The position numbers and the translations under genes were made by a program. Positions 38,120 through 50,100 of a stretch of 64,000 bases of DNA are shown one piece after another. The notes under the pieces were generated by a model, which did no database searches, was not told the origin of the DNA, and was given only the letters and a program-made list of their open reading frames with translations. Each line of letters begins with the position of its first letter. The stretch's first letter is position 1. Source of the DNA: Trichoplax sp. H2 (Eukaryota > Placozoa > Uniplacotomia > Trichoplacea). The DNA lies in contig NOWV01000064.1 in NCBI GenBank assembly GCA_003344405.1, positions 124,001-188,000 on the forward strand, given 5' to 3'.

Positions 38120-40015
38120 ATGACTGCTGGTTGGTTTCTTACAGCTATTAAAATAATATTGCTCATCGTCTATTTAATCTGTGTACTACTTAGTTGTAAA
38201 TATTGGAATGTCCAACTCTGGAAAGTTGGAGATAAAGCGGCACGCCTACTATTGGATCCTGCTACCTTCAACTTGAAAGAGTTAATAGAAATAATAGACT
38301 ATCGTGGTGTCCCTGATCTCAATCTACATGATAGAACAAATTTATCCTATATGGTTAATGCTTCTGGATTAATGAGTGAGGAAGAAAAATGGCAATCGGC
38401 AATAATAATGGCGCAGAGTAAAAAGAGAGAAGCGATCAATTTTACTGCCGAAAACTACCTTAGAGCAGAAATAGAGGATAATACCCCTGGTATATGGCTG
38501 CTTCGAATTGATACTCGTAATAGTTCAAAGGAAGATATTTTGGTAGACAATTTATGGGATGATGTTGTTCCCAAGTTATACACTCTGGGAGTTCAGTCTG
38601 GAACAATTCGTTGCCGAACTTGTCCTACTATATGTAGAAAGAATAATTGGACAAAAAGTGATATATTATTACTTCGCACAACGGCTTCCGATAGCGATTG
38701 GTCGAAGGAAATACTTTACTATCCAGGCCGTTTAGCTAATGCTAATAGCTCTTCAATTCTAATATGGATGCGTCATCACTTGAATAGTCACATCAATCAT
38801 TTCTCGACGCGAAATTTCCCACAACTTCGTGAAACGATTAAGAAACAGTCCGGTATTCATGTTATTCTCTTTTCTACACTAACAGTCGCCCCGACGTTTA
38901 TTTCTAGCTTAGCAATCAAATTTAGCGGCAGAATTAATTTTAGTATGGTGACTATCAAAACAATTAATGATACCATCCAAAATTTATTTGCTAACGAATT
39001 CAATGTTGAAAAGCTACCAACCTATCGCATTTTTACACCTGAAAAGAACTTTACGTATGGTAACAGACATGGTGAATATTATGGCTATCATTGTATGCAC
39101 GAGTTCTTAACTAGTCTGTATCCGGCTACAAATGACATATTTGTTGCTATCGTAATTGGTATTAATTTGATGTGCCTTCTCAAATTGTTATTAATCGATG
39201 GAACCTTTTTGGCTTGTTTATTAAAATTTATTATTTTATTTTGTCAATATAATTTTGCTGTAGTACTACTATGGTTCCCTATGTATAATTTTTTTACATC
39301 ACCATTGATGCACATAGTCTATGACTTGACTATGATGGTAATGCGTTGCCTTATGGGTACTGATTTCGTTGCCGCAATTAGACGTAGCACTCATTTAACT
39401 CATCCTGGCTGCTTATTCATGCTCTTGACAGAGTCTATTATTTTTGCATCTGTGATATACTACTGGATCGAATGTCAAGAAGGACAGATCTCTGGCACAG
39501 AATCCATGGCATCATGTAATTACCTGTCGTTGTCTAGTTATCAGAGCTCTTTGTATTCAATTCTGACCTATCGCAGTGCCTGTGAGCGCTATAGTAGGGA
39601 AGATATTGAAGAGGGAATAGACATATTAATTGAACACTTTGCGATTCCAAAATTATACGTTCAGCCATTGGTTCCCATGGATTACATTCAATCTCTTCCA
39701 ACGTTTACGTATGGTGATAAAATCCGATTCAATCATCCAACATGGAAAGAAAAATTGAATTGGAAATCGGACAACACTGAAATAGCTCAACTTGAAGAAA
39801 ATATAACTAGTGAACAAGATTACAATTGTGATGACAATCAATGTTCTATATGCTTGACTAATTACATTAATGAGGATTACTTATGTTGCTTGCCATGCAG
39901 TCACGTATTTCATCACGACTGCATAGTACAATGGCTAAGCATTGGAACAATCAATACCTGCAGATGTCCGCTATGTCGATGGCCAGCATATAGATCCTAT
40001 CTGCAACCATCTTAA
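38120..40015 (+). CDS. RNF103: RNF103 (KF-1) ER-membrane RING-H2 E3 ligase
   Basis: A single uninterrupted coding exon of 631 residues (human 685). Hydrophobic segments are at about 8-27 and in a multi-pass block about 335-465. The luminal/cytosolic body keeps the family stretch SSLAIKFSGRINFSMV and PTYRIFTPEKNFTYGNRHGE. A conserved FAIPKLYVQPLVPMDYIQSL precedes the RING. The C-terminal RING-H2 (about 574-621) has CSICLTNY, LPCSHVFHHDCIVQWL and CPLCRWPAY. Family members act in ER-associated degradation. The human acidic insert between membrane block and RING is shortened here. The chosen ATG starts directly before the first hydrophobic segment. A 5' non-coding exon cannot be excluded. The intron-free coding region is unusual for this neighbourhood. 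Confidence 0.93.
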   Translation: MTAGWFLTAIKIILLIVYLICVLLSCKYWNVQLWKVGDKAARLLLDPATFNLKELIEIIDYRGVPDLNLHDRTNLSYMVNASGLMSEEEKWQSAIIMAQSKKREAINFTAENYLRAEIEDNTPGIWLLRIDTRNSSKEDILVDNLWDDVVPKLYTLGVQSGTIRCRTCPTICRKNNWTKSDILLLRTTASDSDWSKEILYYPGRLANANSSSILIWMRHHLNSHINHFSTRNFPQLRETIKKQSGIHVILFSTLTVAPTFISSLAIKFSGRINFSMVTIKTINDTIQNLFANEFNVEKLPTYRIFTPEKNFTYGNRHGEYYGYHCMHEFLTSLYPATNDIFVAIVIGINLMCLLKLLLIDGTFLACLLKFIILFCQYNFAVVLLWFPMYNFFTSPLMHIVYDLTMMVMRCLMGTDFVAAIRRSTHLTHPGCLFMLLTESIIFASVIYYWIECQEGQISGTESMASCNYLSLSSYQSSLYSILTYRSACERYSREDIEEGIDILIEHFAIPKLYVQPLVPMDYIQSLPTFTYGDKIRFNHPTWKEKLNWKSDNTEIAQLEENITSEQDYNCDDNQCSICLTNYINEDYLCCLPCSHVFHHDCIVQWLSIGTINTCRCPLCRWPAYRSYLQPS

Positions 40016-41149
40016 GCTTGTCATGCTACCAGCATTACTTCTAATGAGGATTCTAGCTAAGCATCAACTATGGTCTGGAATAGATGGTTACTTCATTGTG
40101 CACTTTCACAAGAGCATTGGGCACGTATCTGCTTAACAGCACAAAAGTGATTTTAAGATATCTATTATTTATTGTTTGTGTTACTGTTACTCAAATAGTG
40201 ATAATGATGAGGGATATTTCTAGTTGAGAACCAAGTTGTACGATTAAGAAATATCCATCGATAAATTAATCTGCGATATACTGCATACGTTTGATATTAT
40301 TTAGAAGTGCATAGTATGCGTATTATACAATTGTATGTTATCATGCTGGCTTCAAGGCGGCTCAATACTATACTGTGGTACTGTAAATACGTGCTAGGGT
40401 ATTCCTGTATGTATACAACATATTATTCATTAAAACTTGTTGCTCTAATTAATTGGCAGTGACAAATATTGTATCATGAGGTTATCGCAATACAGTTGAA
40501 GGCTCTAGTTTCGATAGAAGGTATAATATACCCATCGAATTCTTAGTACACCTGCATAAAATGATCGTATATAATAGCGATCTTCAATTGAAATGAGAAT
40601 AAACTTCTTCTATGTCTTGGCAATGAATTCTTATCATGATTTGTATCTATACCTTGACTACATAACGTTCATCTAGCCACTGCCGTGATCAATGGTATGT
40701 ATCCCTCAGACCTCCAGTCGGCTATGATCTCTGGGGACTGCTAACCATACTTATACTGTAATCTTACAGTACAGTATCATAGAACACTGAATGGAAGACC
40801 TGGCCTAGAACTGGAAGGGAGTGTTTGAATGGAAGACCTGGCCTAGAACTAGAAGGGAGTGATCAGTCAGTGATCACTCCCTTCGGACAGACGTGCTGGG
40901 CTTTTCTTACCAAATGAGGCCGTAAATATCCAAAAGTACTGTACCTACTTAGTATGGATCTTCTGTTTTTTTTTTAAATCACTAGTCTAGTACTATTATA
41001 ACATCTGCAATATTCTATAACTATTTCCAAGCATAACGGATAATAAGATTCAAGGTAATATTACTTAATTTAGAAAAAAAAATCAGTCAACTGAAAATCG
41101 ACCGCCTGCATTCCAAAAAATTACTGTCGTCACTAGTGGTGACGAAGTG
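40016..41149. other. Intergenic spacer with a short duplication and a palindrome
   Basis: No supported gene. A 38-bp-period duplication (GAATGGAAGACCTGG at 40789 and 40827) runs into a perfect inverted repeat at 40852-40884. The rest is AT-rich. Confidence 0.5.
40852..40884. repeat. Perfect 14-bp inverted repeat with 5-nt loop
   Basis: Left arm GAAGGGAGTGATCA, loop GTCAG, right arm TGATCACTCCCTTC. It could form a stable hairpin just downstream of RNF103 in either strand's RNA. It is the second copy of a duplicated segment extended into a foldback. Confidence 0.9.
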
Positions 41150-41700
41150 CTTACTGTACAGTACAGTGTACACTTGTACAGTACCGTGAATTTGTGGTTG
41201 GCATACAGTACTGTAGTGTATAATTTCGCGATTAAAACTATCTACAGTACAGTATTCAAAAGTACTAGTACAAACTCCCGTCGCTTTGCTGACGGTTTAC
41301 GATAATGTGCTCATTTAACAGATTGTACTGTATTACCATTTGATACTGTAGACCTGTGTGGCTGTGTCAGAGGTTCAGTAACTTTATACCGTGTACTGTA
41401 GTTTTAATCGTGCGGTTACAGTACTTGAGCTTGTAAACTATACACTGTACCGTACTGTACGGTACTGGACATGCACACTTGCGCAGTACTGTATACCGTG
41501 CAATGTAACGAGCGACAGTACTGTACTGAACCCCGTGAAAAAAACTTTTATCTCTATGGTTTGAAGTGTACTGTACAGTACAGTACAGTACGTACTGTAC
41601 TCCGCTCTCTTCAACCTGCGTGACTGCAATACAGTACAGTACAGTATACTCTACTCTACTGTACTGTACACTGTACAGCACAGTACAGTAGTGACTATAC
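41150..41700. repeat. ACTGT/ACAGT pentanucleotide clusters upstream of NOP56
   Basis: Several runs of ACAGT and ACTGT in both orientations, at 41153-41190 and, densest, 41400-41690. The repeat avoids stop codons and so creates long spurious minus-strand frames here. It ends about 0.2 kb before the NOP56 start codon. Confidence 0.85.
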
Positions 41701-41922
41701 TGTGTTTACTTTACCCAGAACGACACTAAACTGTACTGTACCACTACACAGATCACTACCAATGTGCACTGTGCAGCCATGGGACGCATCACCATTGGTC
41801 ACTGGTCAGTCAGCTATTTGTAAGTTCAATCAAAACGCACACGAGGTGTATTTAGACGTCGGCGTCCTGGAGAACTAGGTTGCAAGAATATCGCACCAAG
41901 TTCACATCCTCTTTAGATCAAT

Positions 41923-44712
41923 ATGGTAAGAGCATTATTCCTCGTTCATACTTGCTATAATTTGGATTGAATGTAAAATAACCAGTGGGTTAGATGTGGA
42001 CTTAAAAAAATTGATTGATCGAATAGGTACTTTACCTGTTATTTGAGCATGCCTCGGGGTATGCAATTTTTCAAAGCCTGGCTCAAGAGGAAATCGGTGC
42101 TTTAACAGCCGAAGTTCAAGAATCGATCTTAGATCTAGGACGATTTGGAAAACTGATCAAATTAGTAGCCTTTACACCATTTAGGTCTAGTAGCAATGCA
42201 CTGGAGAATATTAACAGCGTTTCTGAAGGTAAACTATCAAATACCCTCTGCTAATTTGAATCAGTTTTCACTTTGCACACAGTAATCTTGCATATAGAAA
42301 CTTTGAAGCGCAGTACCTATCATTGGTGCTACATTGCTAACCCTTATAAAATTCCCCCTGCCCAGCCCACTATTTTATGCAATATCATAATCTACTGCTT
42401 ACACGCGTTTTCGATATACAGTTGACTCATTCGTCTTTGTAGATAGCATTAATACTTTACAACACATTCAACGACCTTACGGTCTCACTTTTTCGTCTAT
42501 TTTTTCACGCCAATATACTAGTACCATTGTGTTAATATTGAGTTTCCAAGCATGCTGTATGCGCTACACTCGTTGCAGATATAGAAAGCACTATCGATAC
42601 GTTTTCAGCAGTCCTTCACGATAATTTGCAGCTTGCATAATATGTATTGTACAATCTGCTGCTTTACAATGTTAAAGGATAACAAAGTAATCGATAATTA
42701 ATTACGAGAGCAGGATAAAATATCTTTCAATTGAAGCAGATATACTCATCAACTTTATATCTATGCGTTTTACTGTAACACTTTAGTTTATTGTGTGTTG
42801 CAGGTATAGCACATGATGACTTGAAAGCCTTTTTACTGGCTAATATTCCTGTCGGTAAGAAGAAGACAAAAGTTGTACTCGGAATTTCCGACTCTAAACT
42901 TGCTTCCGCCGTGCAAGAGTCTGTAAAGTTATCTTGCCAGAGCGGCGAACTTGTCTTGGAACTTATTCGTGGCATTCGCGTCCATTTTCATAAATTTATT
43001 GAAGGATTATCGGCAGATAGCGCTGGCAAAGCTCAACTTGGCTTAGGTCATAGCTATTCTCGTGCTAAGGTCAAGTTTAATGTTAATCGCGTCGATAACA
43101 TGATTATTCAATCCATCAATCTACTTGATCAAATGGACAAAGATATCAACACTTTTTCGATGAGAGTCAGGTAATGATTCAATCCTTTGACAATAATCGA
43201 AATACAGCTGCAGTGTTCGTTTGTATTGCGATCCTCTTGCCACTTAGGCTATTGCATTTGCATATCTTTGCTTGTAGAATTATTAAAAATGATGCTCTAA
43301 ATGTTGTACTAGGGAGTGGTATTCCTATCATTTTCCTGAACTGATCAAAATTGTTAGCGATAACTACATCTATGTAAAACTCGTCAAGTTAATAAAAAAC
43401 CGCAAAGAGTTGACTGATGCAAGTATTCCTACGATCGAAGAAATCACTATGGATTCAGCTCAAGCCAAAGCAATCTTAGATGCTTCACGTTCTTCTATGG
43501 GTACGAGATGGAATTCATGTTGATTGTATTTTACACAAGTGATACCTATTGCGGAAATTATAGCTTCTGATATACAATACTCTAGGCATGGATATCTCTC
43601 CTGTTGATTTAATAAATATTGAAAGATTTGCCAATCGAGTCGTTGAATTGGCAGATTATCGCTCGGCTTTGTTACAATATTTGAAGCAGAAAATGGAAAA
43701 TATAGCTCCAAATCTGTCATGTTTAGTTGGTGAATTGGTAAGCTTAGCGTAGTGATAACGATTTCATCTTTCTTCATTTCGTAGTTCACGATAGATTGGT
43801 TTCGTGATCTCTTATCACTGCGACTTAATTATTTTCGACGAAATTAGGTCGGTGCCAGACTGATTTCTCATGCGGGCAGTTTGTCAAATCTAGCAAAATA
43901 TCCTGCATCTACCGTACAAATTTTAGGAGCAGAAAAGGCTTTATTTCGGTAGCGATATATATAATATTTAGGAATAAATGTTAAAGCAATTCGTATGATA
44001 CTTAGAATTTATACATTGGAAACAATTTAGGGCTCTAAAAACTCGAGGCAATACCCCCAAGTATGGCTTACTTTTTCATTCGTCGTTTATTGGTCGTGCA
44101 AGTAAGAAAAATAAAGGTCGTATTTCCAGATATTTAGCGAACAAATGTTCCATTGCTTCAAGAATAGATTGTTTTACGGGTATGTAAGAAATAGTTGTAT
44201 ATTTTCTCAACGTCAAGTCTTGTGCCACAAACATTAGAGACTTACAGCGTGTTTGCATGACTATAGAAACAACCTCGTCAGTTTTCGGAAACAAATTGCG
44301 AGAACAGGTTGAAGACAGGCTTAAATTTTATGATAGCGGGGAAGCACCAAAAAAGAACGTGGATGTAATGCGTGAAGCTCTACAGGAAGTTAGTTCCCTT
44401 CAAGAGTCTAAGGATATTTCCAAAAATACAGTTGAAACGCCCTCCAGTGAAAAAAAGAAAAAGAAAAAGAAAAGTAAAGAAAAAAACCGTAGTGACATGG
44501 AAATATCAACTTCTGCTGAACCTACAGATAGCGTAGTAGATGATGAATCGAAAAAGTCGAAGAAAAAGAAACGAAAAAGTGATCAAGGAGACGTAGAGGA
44601 AGCAGACACGGTTACGAAAAAGAAGAAGAAGTTATCTACAGGAGTCGTTAAAGAGAATAGCGATCCTAGCGAAAGTGCGAAGAAGAAAAAGAAAAAAAGT
44701 AAAGCCTCGTAA
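41923..44712 (+). CDS. NOP56: NOP56, box C/D snoRNP core protein
   Basis: Eight coding exons: 41923..41925, 42027..42228, 42804..43170, 43313..43500, 43586..43737, 43848..43948, 44031..44179, 44267..44712; 535 residues. The first coding exon is only the ATG. The N-terminal NOP5NT domain opens [15 protein letters not shown]. The coiled-coil and Nop domain include [77 protein letters not shown] and [18 protein letters not shown]. The tail after about 425 is lysine-rich KKKKKKS-type, with acidic stretches, as in animal NOP56. NOP56 pairs with NOP58 and fibrillarin to guide 2'-O-methylation of rRNA in the nucleolus. I looked for intronic box C/D RNAs and saw none. Confidence 0.96.
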
Positions 44713-45980
44713 TCAACTGTCAAATAGAGCATATAGTTAAAACATTCTATCTGCCACTGTATTATGACTCTTAGGAGCTAAATACCTCCTGGTAGCAGTG
44801 ATAGTTGTTATTGCCTCCTACCACCCAGTATATAATCGGTGTCTTTCAATGATGTACGATTTAATTGATTAGTTATCATCGATGATCTCACTTGTTAATT
44901 GCTCTTTCAAGAACATGAAGTATACATTGCTTATACCATATACTTTGTAAATAAATTACAGTTCTTATGTATGGCTCTTGCGTTTATACAACGTACCACA
45001 TTTCTAAGGTTGCTTCGATTTTCAGTTAATTAAAAAAGTCTTAGCATTGATTATAGATAAGCAGACTATACACTTTTAACTATATTGTCGTTACGATATC
45101 CTGCAGAGATACCAATCTGTCAGTAAATGTTTGATTACATGGAATTAAATCTACTGCATTGACAATTTTAATTGTTAAAAACCATGCATGATGATTAGAT
45201 ACGTATGCAGTCTGCAACACCATAAGGGACACTTTGACGGATCTCTTTTTGTTATGGTATTTAGTTTTATAGTAAACGTTACAATGTAGCAAGTGCTATC
45301 TTTATCTTTGCCGATCTTGAAAATTTATGCCTTAATAAGGCTGGTGACAGCAAGAATTTCGAACGGAATGTGATTAATACTTAATGTCCATAACTTTATG
45401 ATCAAATAAGTCCGTTAGTATTTACTAAATTACGATCATTCCTTTTTTGGAAATCCAAATTGTGACGACATCGATTACGGTCTACCCTGTACTTACCATG
45501 ATAAAATCATAACAAACGAGTGATTTGGATCCCAGAGAGAGCGAATTTAGACTTTCACAACTAAGTACTCATTCTATCTAGTTTTCTTCGAATTTAGAAC
45601 GTGCACGTTCAATGTAGTGTAGAATTATCATTATACTGATCATGATTATGCTAAGTATATTTTTACCATGTTACTATCAGACAAGAAATGACTAGCTTTA
45701 GTTTCTCTACTAAATGTGCTATGTCTATTGAGTATAGCCTTTAACGAAATAAAGAGATCAAAATTTCGATCTGTTATATAGAGGACACGCTTCGGGATGC
45801 GAGAAAAGCTACTTGCCATAAATTTAATTTAAAAGTACCAAATCAGCAGCGCACTCGTAATTATGTAATTATACTCGTAATCTATCAAATCACATTAATG
45901 CAGGAGGATATATATTACACTTTTAATAATGGAAACGTGCACTGTAGATGAAGTTTGTTTCGATATAAGAAAGATGTATA
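44713..45980. other. Intergenic, no gene seen
   Basis: About 1.3 kb of AT-rich DNA after NOP56, without repeats or supported frames. The NOP56 3' UTR is at the left end. Confidence 0.45.
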
Positions 45981-46690
45981 GATCACTGAATATTTAGTAA
46001 TCCATAGGCGGCCATAGTAAAAGTTTTCGCCTTCAAGGTACCTTATCTAGTTGTTGTACGAGTATTCTAAAATTTGTTAAATATACAGTATTGCACAACA
46101 TCTTTAGCTAGTACTGCAGTACGGTAGCGTCCGCAATTGCTGACCGTCTGTAATCTAGAATTCAGGGCAGAATGAGTTCTGGGACTGGAGACCTATCTAG
46201 ATCACTGAATATTTAGTAATCCATAGGCGGCCATAGTAAAAGTTTTAAAAGTTTTCGCCTTCAAGGTACCTTATCTAGTTGTACGAGTATTCTAAAATAT
46301 ATTAAATATACAATATTGCACAACACCTTTAGCTAGTACTGCAGTACGGTAGCGTCCGCGACTACTGTCCGTCTGTAATCTAGAATTCAGGGCAGAAAGA
46401 GTTCTGGGACTGGAGACCTATCTAGATCACTGAATATTTAGTAATCCATAGGAGGCCATAGTAAAAGTTTTAAAAGTTTTCGCCTTCAAGGTACCTTATC
46501 TAGTTGTTGTACGAGTATTCTAAAATAATATTAAATATACAGTACAATATTGCACAACATCTTTAGCTAGTACTGCAGTAGCACAACTGCAGCTACTGTG
46601 CAGTGTGCAGTACGGTAGCGTCCGCTATTGCTGTCCGTCTGTAAGCTGGAATTCAGGGCAGAATGAGTTCTGGGACTGGAGACCTATCTG
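45981..46690. repeat. Three tandem copies of a roughly 220-bp unit
   Basis: Copies begin GATCACTGAATATTTAGTAA at 45981, 46200 and 46425, and end GGACTGGAGACCTATCT. The first two are 219 and 225 bp. The third is about 266 bp because of an extra GCACAACTGCAG-rich insertion near 46580-46612. Divergence is a few percent. The third copy's end leads into sequence about 0.4 kb upstream of SUPT7L. Confidence 0.92.
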
Positions 46691-47114
46691 GCGCCATAGT
46701 CGAAATACAAGCACGCACTGAATTCCTCCTCTATACAGTACAATCCAGAACTCCATCGAATAGGGATACGCAGCAGTATACCCTATCATTAGTTTGGTGC
46801 AGTACCTTCCTTTTTAGTCTCCTAAATTTGGAATGGCCTCGATGGTTTCCACATTCTCGACTTGTCTTTATCGATGAGATACAGTAGGATGGCCATAATT
46901 AACTGATTGAAAAGGTTCTATTTCTAAATGAGACATGATTGCTATATTCTATTAAATGAAATTATTGACTATTTATTACATCATATTATACATTCAGTGG
47001 TATTAATCGTACAAAGCTGCCAAAATTGCTAAAAACTTTCATCAGCGATTCCAACAATATAGCATAGAACTCCTACCATTGGTATTAATCAAATCGTTAC
47101 AGTTGAAAGGAAAA

Positions 47115-50100
47115 ATGGCGACAAGGAAATGGGGAGAATTCGAAGATGAAAACGATGTCATTGAACGTGAACCGACTGCAATCAACGATATTGGACGACT
47201 TCGAGCAGACTCTATTCCAATTAAGCAACCATCTTCATCTCATCATCCACCTAAGCTAAGGTAATGAAACAATTCGAAAATAGGATGATATTCTAGCTAC
47301 GTCAGAAGGCACACTCTGTAGTGCACAATATTTATTATATATATTATGCACACTGGTTTCAAAAGGTCATCCTGATAGAAATATCCAGTGTATCATAATG
47401 AACGATACTTCTGTTCTTGAAATATTGTTAGTAGTCCTGGTTACCATTAAACGAACGCATGGACTATAGCATACGTAGTCGGAATAGTTCTGTATCATAA
47501 CCAATTATAATGATAGAATTAGCTTAGTGATGCATAGAATAAACTACTCTACGTATACAGTAGTATACACATTTTGCCCATGGCTGAATGCAAGTTACCT
47601 GCTAACGAGAATTTTATAGCGAACTATTCTAGAAATTATTAGCATTGTATCTCTCTAAGACATTAACTACAACTTTTAAATGGTATCTTATTAATGGCAA
47701 TCAGCTGTACAAGCCTGCATGAAATGCTGGTGTTTATACAATATTCAGTATTGCAGTTAGTTACCTCATGAATGAAAGATTGACAAGCCAAAATGTCATT
47801 GAATTACTCTTAAATCGTTTCTACACTATCATTCTACTTACCTTATTTAAGGCATCAGTTAGTTACAATATCTTCAAAATAGTGACCACATTTAACTGAT
47901 CATAGCATTTTTGCTTAATGGATACTGTTGATACTGATACAACATGTGCTTTTAGAATTAGAGTTATATTGCAAATATGCTCTAACAAAATCATAGCTTT
48001 TAGCTACGCTAGTAAATATTCTCTCTAAGAAAATAATTCAACAAGCCTGTGATGATATTTAGCCGAATGCAAAAACAATGCGATAGTTAATGTCATCGAG
48101 TACTTTATTAATTGATGATCCTGTTGTTTTGCTACATCTCTCTTGAATTCATACTAGCTGTTCGATTTGAAGTACAGCAATAATATCGTACAGTAGTAGA
48201 TCTACGAGTCCAAACAGTACATATAATATACGTACGCAAAGTATCACCAATGGAATGTTATAGTTGTCTTATCTAAAGTGACAAAGGCGTAATCCCTCCT
48301 ACTACGGTTTACGGTTATCCATCGCAACGTTAACAATCTTGCTGCATTTAAATTGCAATTAAGTAACATAGTAATGGATTGACCAGATCCCCAACAACGT
48401 ACTGTACATATAACCACAAAATTAGGACTAATTAAACTCTGCAGCAAAGATTTATTATACTCAAGACTGTATTGATTTTTTCAATTTTATAGTAGATATA
48501 AGACATCTGTAATATGTGATATCTAACATTGTATCTATCACTTTACTATACGCATTATATGACATTTAGTCTACCGAAAGAGAAAATTAGTGGTGTGAAA
48601 CCACCATTAACTAATGCTGGCCACAATGTAGTTTTGCATAATATCGAACTTATGCAACATATTCGAGCATTGAATCAAATACTCGCGAAGCATCAACCAA
48701 CAGAAGCTCCTGGCTCATCCTCTGTATCTGATAATACTAATGATAATAATGGAGTTGTCAATAACATGGATAATAAGACGATCAATCCTTCTAAAGAATT
48801 GGCAACAATACCTGATCCACCTGACCGTTATGGTATAACTGCCACCTCTGCGTCTCAGCTAGCCGTTGGCTCAAAGCGTACTATTTTCGATCATGGTCAT
48901 GTTGCGCAAATTAGGAACAAGTACCTTATATCAAATAATAAATAACTGATTTATATACTGCAGATATGCATAGTATATAGTACTATTGTAGTCTTTTCAT
49001 AGTGTTGATTGTGATTAAAGCTTTACTAAACTTAATCTAGTTTTAATATGCAATATTTAGATCTAAAAAATTTTTCAACCGAATCATAACTCATTGTGCA
49101 TTTGCAAATGTTTTTCAATAGTAAAGCTTGTACAGAACTTGACCCTGCTACTGTCCGTCAATTAATGATCAAAGCTGCAGCCTCTGTTTGTTCGCATGCC
49201 GGTTATGAAAGTAAGTTCATCAGTGCCTAGCGCCCTTCTTAAACCGCTCTATGACTTTCCTACCCTTAGTAGCTAATCTTGCTCCATTCTCCGTTTCTTT
49301 TTGTATCTATTACCAAAACAGCTGCGTTTCAATCTTGCTTGGAGGTGATAGCAGACATAATGCACGAGCAAATGATAAAACTTTGTACGTTACTAAGATA
49401 TAATGTAGATTACGAAAAGGAAACTGGTACCTGTCCTTTTAATGTGAGTATTAAATTTACCGTTGGAAAGCAAATATCCACGTTTCGTCACTTAAATAAC
49501 AACAATTCTATGTGAAATAGAATCCATTTGAGCAAGTTCTATATCAGATCGGAATAAATGGAATTCCAAGCCTTCTTCAAGATTGGCAATCTGATGTCAA
49601 ACGTTATAACACTAAATTACAGGCTCTTGATGTACAACTGATGCGTGACTGTAAACGCTTGTTGGTACTACAAACCTAACTCAATTTTGATAATATTATT
49701 TAATCATAATGTAAGAATTCGTTGAAAATTATAAATTTTTTCACATGCACATAGGAGGATCAGAATAACAGAGAAAAAGTAAGTAATAATGAAAGCAATG
49801 AAACCTCTCAAAAAAGTGCTAAGCGAAGGTAATTTCTCACTGTGTCTTCAACGTTATACTGTATTACTGACAAGTACTTGATAATGATAAAATTTATTTG
49901 AGTAAGATTGCACTTCATGATCGATTATCCCGTATCATTGAATTCTTTCGTCATTCCATGCTTATCATTTCATAGACGATCGAATGACTCTGAGCTTCTT
50001 GCAGAAATTTCTAAGTAAGAGAAAAGATGAATTATTAAGCATGCAAATTTTAAAATAATAATCGGAAATATCTAATAACTGTTTATTAACTTATGTTTTT

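Noticed and set aside
41367-41681. 104-codon minus-strand frame (and a similar one in another frame)
   Set aside because: It is translation of the ACTGT/ACAGT pentamer runs, which lack stops in several frames; the peptide is repetitive Y/T/V/Q/S.
43460-43789. 109-codon minus-strand frame
   Set aside because: It lies opposite NOP56 exons 4-5, which are certain; shadow frame.
41926-44266. Intronic box C/D snoRNA in NOP56, as hosted by vertebrate NOP56
   Set aside because: I searched the introns for RUGAUGA near a 5' end with a matching CUGA and terminal stem and found no convincing pair.
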